From the NCBI GenBank assembly GCA_029777215.1, contig JAKOSQ010000109.1, positions 1 to 5,949 of the forward strand: 5,949 nucleotides of DNA, given 5' to 3'. Both the position numbers and the translations under genes were made by a program. The stretch comes from Bacillota bacterium. Lineage in GTDB: Bacteria > Bacillota > Clostridia > Oscillospirales > Oscillospiraceae. Below, in pieces: positions 4,832-5,949 of the stretch (position 1 is the first letter of the stretch; every line of letters starts with the position of its first letter). The notes under the pieces are model-generated. The model worked only from the letters and a program-made list of their open reading frames with translations. It was not told the origin of the DNA and made no database searches.

Positions 4832-4842
4832 GAGGAGAGATC

Positions 4843-5544
4843 ATGCACCAAATCTTATCGGACGGTCTTACTGCGCTGCAAATTCCGTTTTCCGAGGAAA
4901 AATTTGCGCGCTTTCGCACATACTACGAAATGCTGACGGAAAAAAACGCCGTCATGAACCTCACTGCCATCAAAGGCGAGGAGGACACGGCGCGGCTCCA
5001 CTTTCTCGACTGTGCAGGACTTTTGACCGCATATGATTTCAGCGGCAGGTCGGTCGTCGACGTCGGCACCGGCGCGGGCTTTCCTGGCATCCCGCTCAAG
5101 ATCCTGCAGCCGGATGTTGACCTCACGCTGCTCGACAGCCACGGCAAGCGAATGGCCTTCGTCGCGGACGTCTGCGAGACGCTCGGCTTTTCGGACGTGC
5201 ACTGCGTCTGTGAGCGGGCGGAGGACGTCTGCTCGGATATCGGCGGCAGCTTCGACGTCGCCGTTTCGCGCGCGGTGGCGCGGCTGAACATCCTCTGCGA
5301 GCTGTGCCTGCCCTTTGTCCACGTAGGCGGCGTCTTCATCGCCATGAAGGGCCCGGACTGCGCAGACGAGCTCAAAGAGGCCGGGCACGCGATACAAGTC
5401 CTCGGCGGCGGCGCACCGGAACTGAAAACGTACACCATTCCCGGCACAGACATCACCCACAGCATCGTCATGATTCCGAAGCTCTCCCCCTCGCCGGAGC
5501 TCTATCCCCGCCCCTTTGGCAAGATCAAGAAGGCTCCGCTGTGA
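4843..5544 (+). CDS. rsmG: 16S rRNA (guanine527-N7)-methyltransferase RsmG
   Basis: 233 residues, normal length for RsmG (GidB), which methylates N7 of G527 in 16S rRNA using S-adenosylmethionine; loss of it gives low-level streptomycin resistance in several bacteria. The start ATG at 4843 has AGGAG 5 bases ahead; an ATG at 4828, overlapping the previous stop as ATGA, is in frame but has no ribosome site. Family signatures: MNLTAI (38-43), the SAM loop VVDVGTGAGFPGIPLKI (71-87), LLDSHGKRMAF (96-106), VSRAVA (141-146) and a C-terminal YPRPFGKIKKAPL (221-233), where the last motif is usually YPR-x-x-G-x-x-x-K-x-PL. It sits behind the zinc-ribbon gene and ahead of trxA rather than next to mnmG, its frequent partner. 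Confidence 0.96.
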   Translation: MHQILSDGLTALQIPFSEEKFARFRTYYEMLTEKNAVMNLTAIKGEEDTARLHFLDCAGLLTAYDFSGRSVVDVGTGAGFPGIPLKILQPDVDLTLLDSHGKRMAFVADVCETLGFSDVHCVCERAEDVCSDIGGSFDVAVSRAVARLNILCELCLPFVHVGGVFIAMKGPDCADELKEAGHAIQVLGGGAPELKTYTIPGTDITHSIVMIPKLSPSPELYPRPFGKIKKAPL

Positions 5545-5606
5545 ACCAAAACGCGCAAAACAAACATAGATAAGCAGAAAAACCACAATGCAAAGGAGAA
5601 TTGACT

Positions 5607-5912
5607 ATGGCTATTGTTACTTTGACCAAGGCAAATTTTGAAGCAGAGGCCGTAAACTCCGACAAACCCGTCCTGATCGATTTCTGGGCCAGCTGGTGTG
5701 GTCCCTGCCGCATGCTCTCCCCGGTCGTCGACGAAATCGCGGATGAGAGAACCGACATCAAGGTCGGCAAGGTAAACGTCGACGAAGAGCCGGAGCTTGC
5801 CTCCAAATTCGGCGTCATGAGCATCCCGACGCTCGTCGTTCTGATGAACGGTCAGGTCCGCAACCAGTCCGTTGGCGTCATCCCCAAGGAAAAAATCATC
5901 GACATGATTTAA
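5607..5912 (+). CDS. trxA: Thioredoxin
   Basis: 101 residues, a single thioredoxin domain of ordinary length. The active site is WCGPC (30-34) with redox cysteines C31 and C34; cis-proline P74 is in SIPT; FWASW precedes the active site as in classic TrxA. It reduces protein disulfides in the cytosol, normally recharged by thioredoxin reductase, which is not in this window. The start ATG at 5607 is chosen because AAAGGAG (5592-5598) sits 8 bases ahead; the in-frame TTG two codons earlier would leave only 2 bases. The 62-base gap after rsmG contains no clear terminator, so partial co-transcription is possible, and no confident promoter was seen there. The window ends 37 bases after its stop; no complete terminator is visible. 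Confidence 0.96.
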   Translation: MAIVTLTKANFEAEAVNSDKPVLIDFWASWCGPCRMLSPVVDEIADERTDIKVGKVNVDEEPELASKFGVMSIPTLVVLMNGQVRNQSVGVIPKEKIIDMI

Positions 5913-5949
5913 ACACGACAAAATCGCGACGGGGACGCCTGAAAAGGGG

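Noticed and set aside
5913..5949. GC-rich bases after trxA as a terminator
   Set aside because: The window ends before a second stem arm or T-run appears.

Overview
The window looks like a GC-rich, endospore-forming Firmicute of the class Clostridia, most likely the Oscillospirales/Ruminococcaceae side. This rests on recognisable sporulation proteins (SpoIVB, SpoIIP, a SleB/CwlJ-type hydrolase), GC-rich coding sequence with AT-rich gaps, and strong AGGAGG-type ribosome binding sites. The taxonomic placement below class is inference. No tRNA, rRNA, CRISPR array, insertion sequence or phage gene was seen.

Layout. (1) 1-170, minus: first 56 codons of spoIVB, running off the left edge. (2) 353-1309, plus: a cytoplasmic M14 zinc carboxypeptidase of the gamma-D-glutamyl-diamino-acid endopeptidase type, divergent from spoIVB. 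(3) 1310-1397: two back-to-back hairpin terminators serving the convergent neighbours. (4) 1398-1826, minus: a two-CBS-domain protein with a sigma-G-like promoter. (5) 1973-3016, minus: spoIIP, GTG start. (6) 3017-3472: an AT-rich divergent gap of about 455 bases with no convincing gene. (7) 3473-4378, plus: a secreted SleB/CwlJ-type cell wall hydrolase with a copper-amine-oxidase-N-like domain in front. (8) 4460-4831, 4843-5544 and 5607-5912, plus: a membrane zinc-ribbon protein of unknown function, rsmG, and trxA.

The left two thirds is a sporulation and peptidoglycan neighbourhood. SpoIVB signals from forespore to mother cell, SpoIIP thins septal peptidoglycan during engulfment, the SleB-like enzyme probably digests spore cortex at germination, and the M14 peptidase could trim released muropeptides inside the cell. 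The right third is housekeeping: ribosomal RNA methylation and thiol redox. The switch falls at 4380-4460, where the terminator of the hydrolase gene appears interlocked with a vegetative-type promoter for the next gene.

I did not find a clearly new multi-gene system. The best leads are regulatory. One is a 34-base promoter-like element shared by spoIVB and the CBS gene, interrupted by 12 extra bases in the spoIVB copy. The other is the promoter whose predicted start lies inside a terminator stem. Secondary leads are the undescribed membrane zinc-ribbon protein and the unusual domain pairing in the cortex-hydrolase-like protein.
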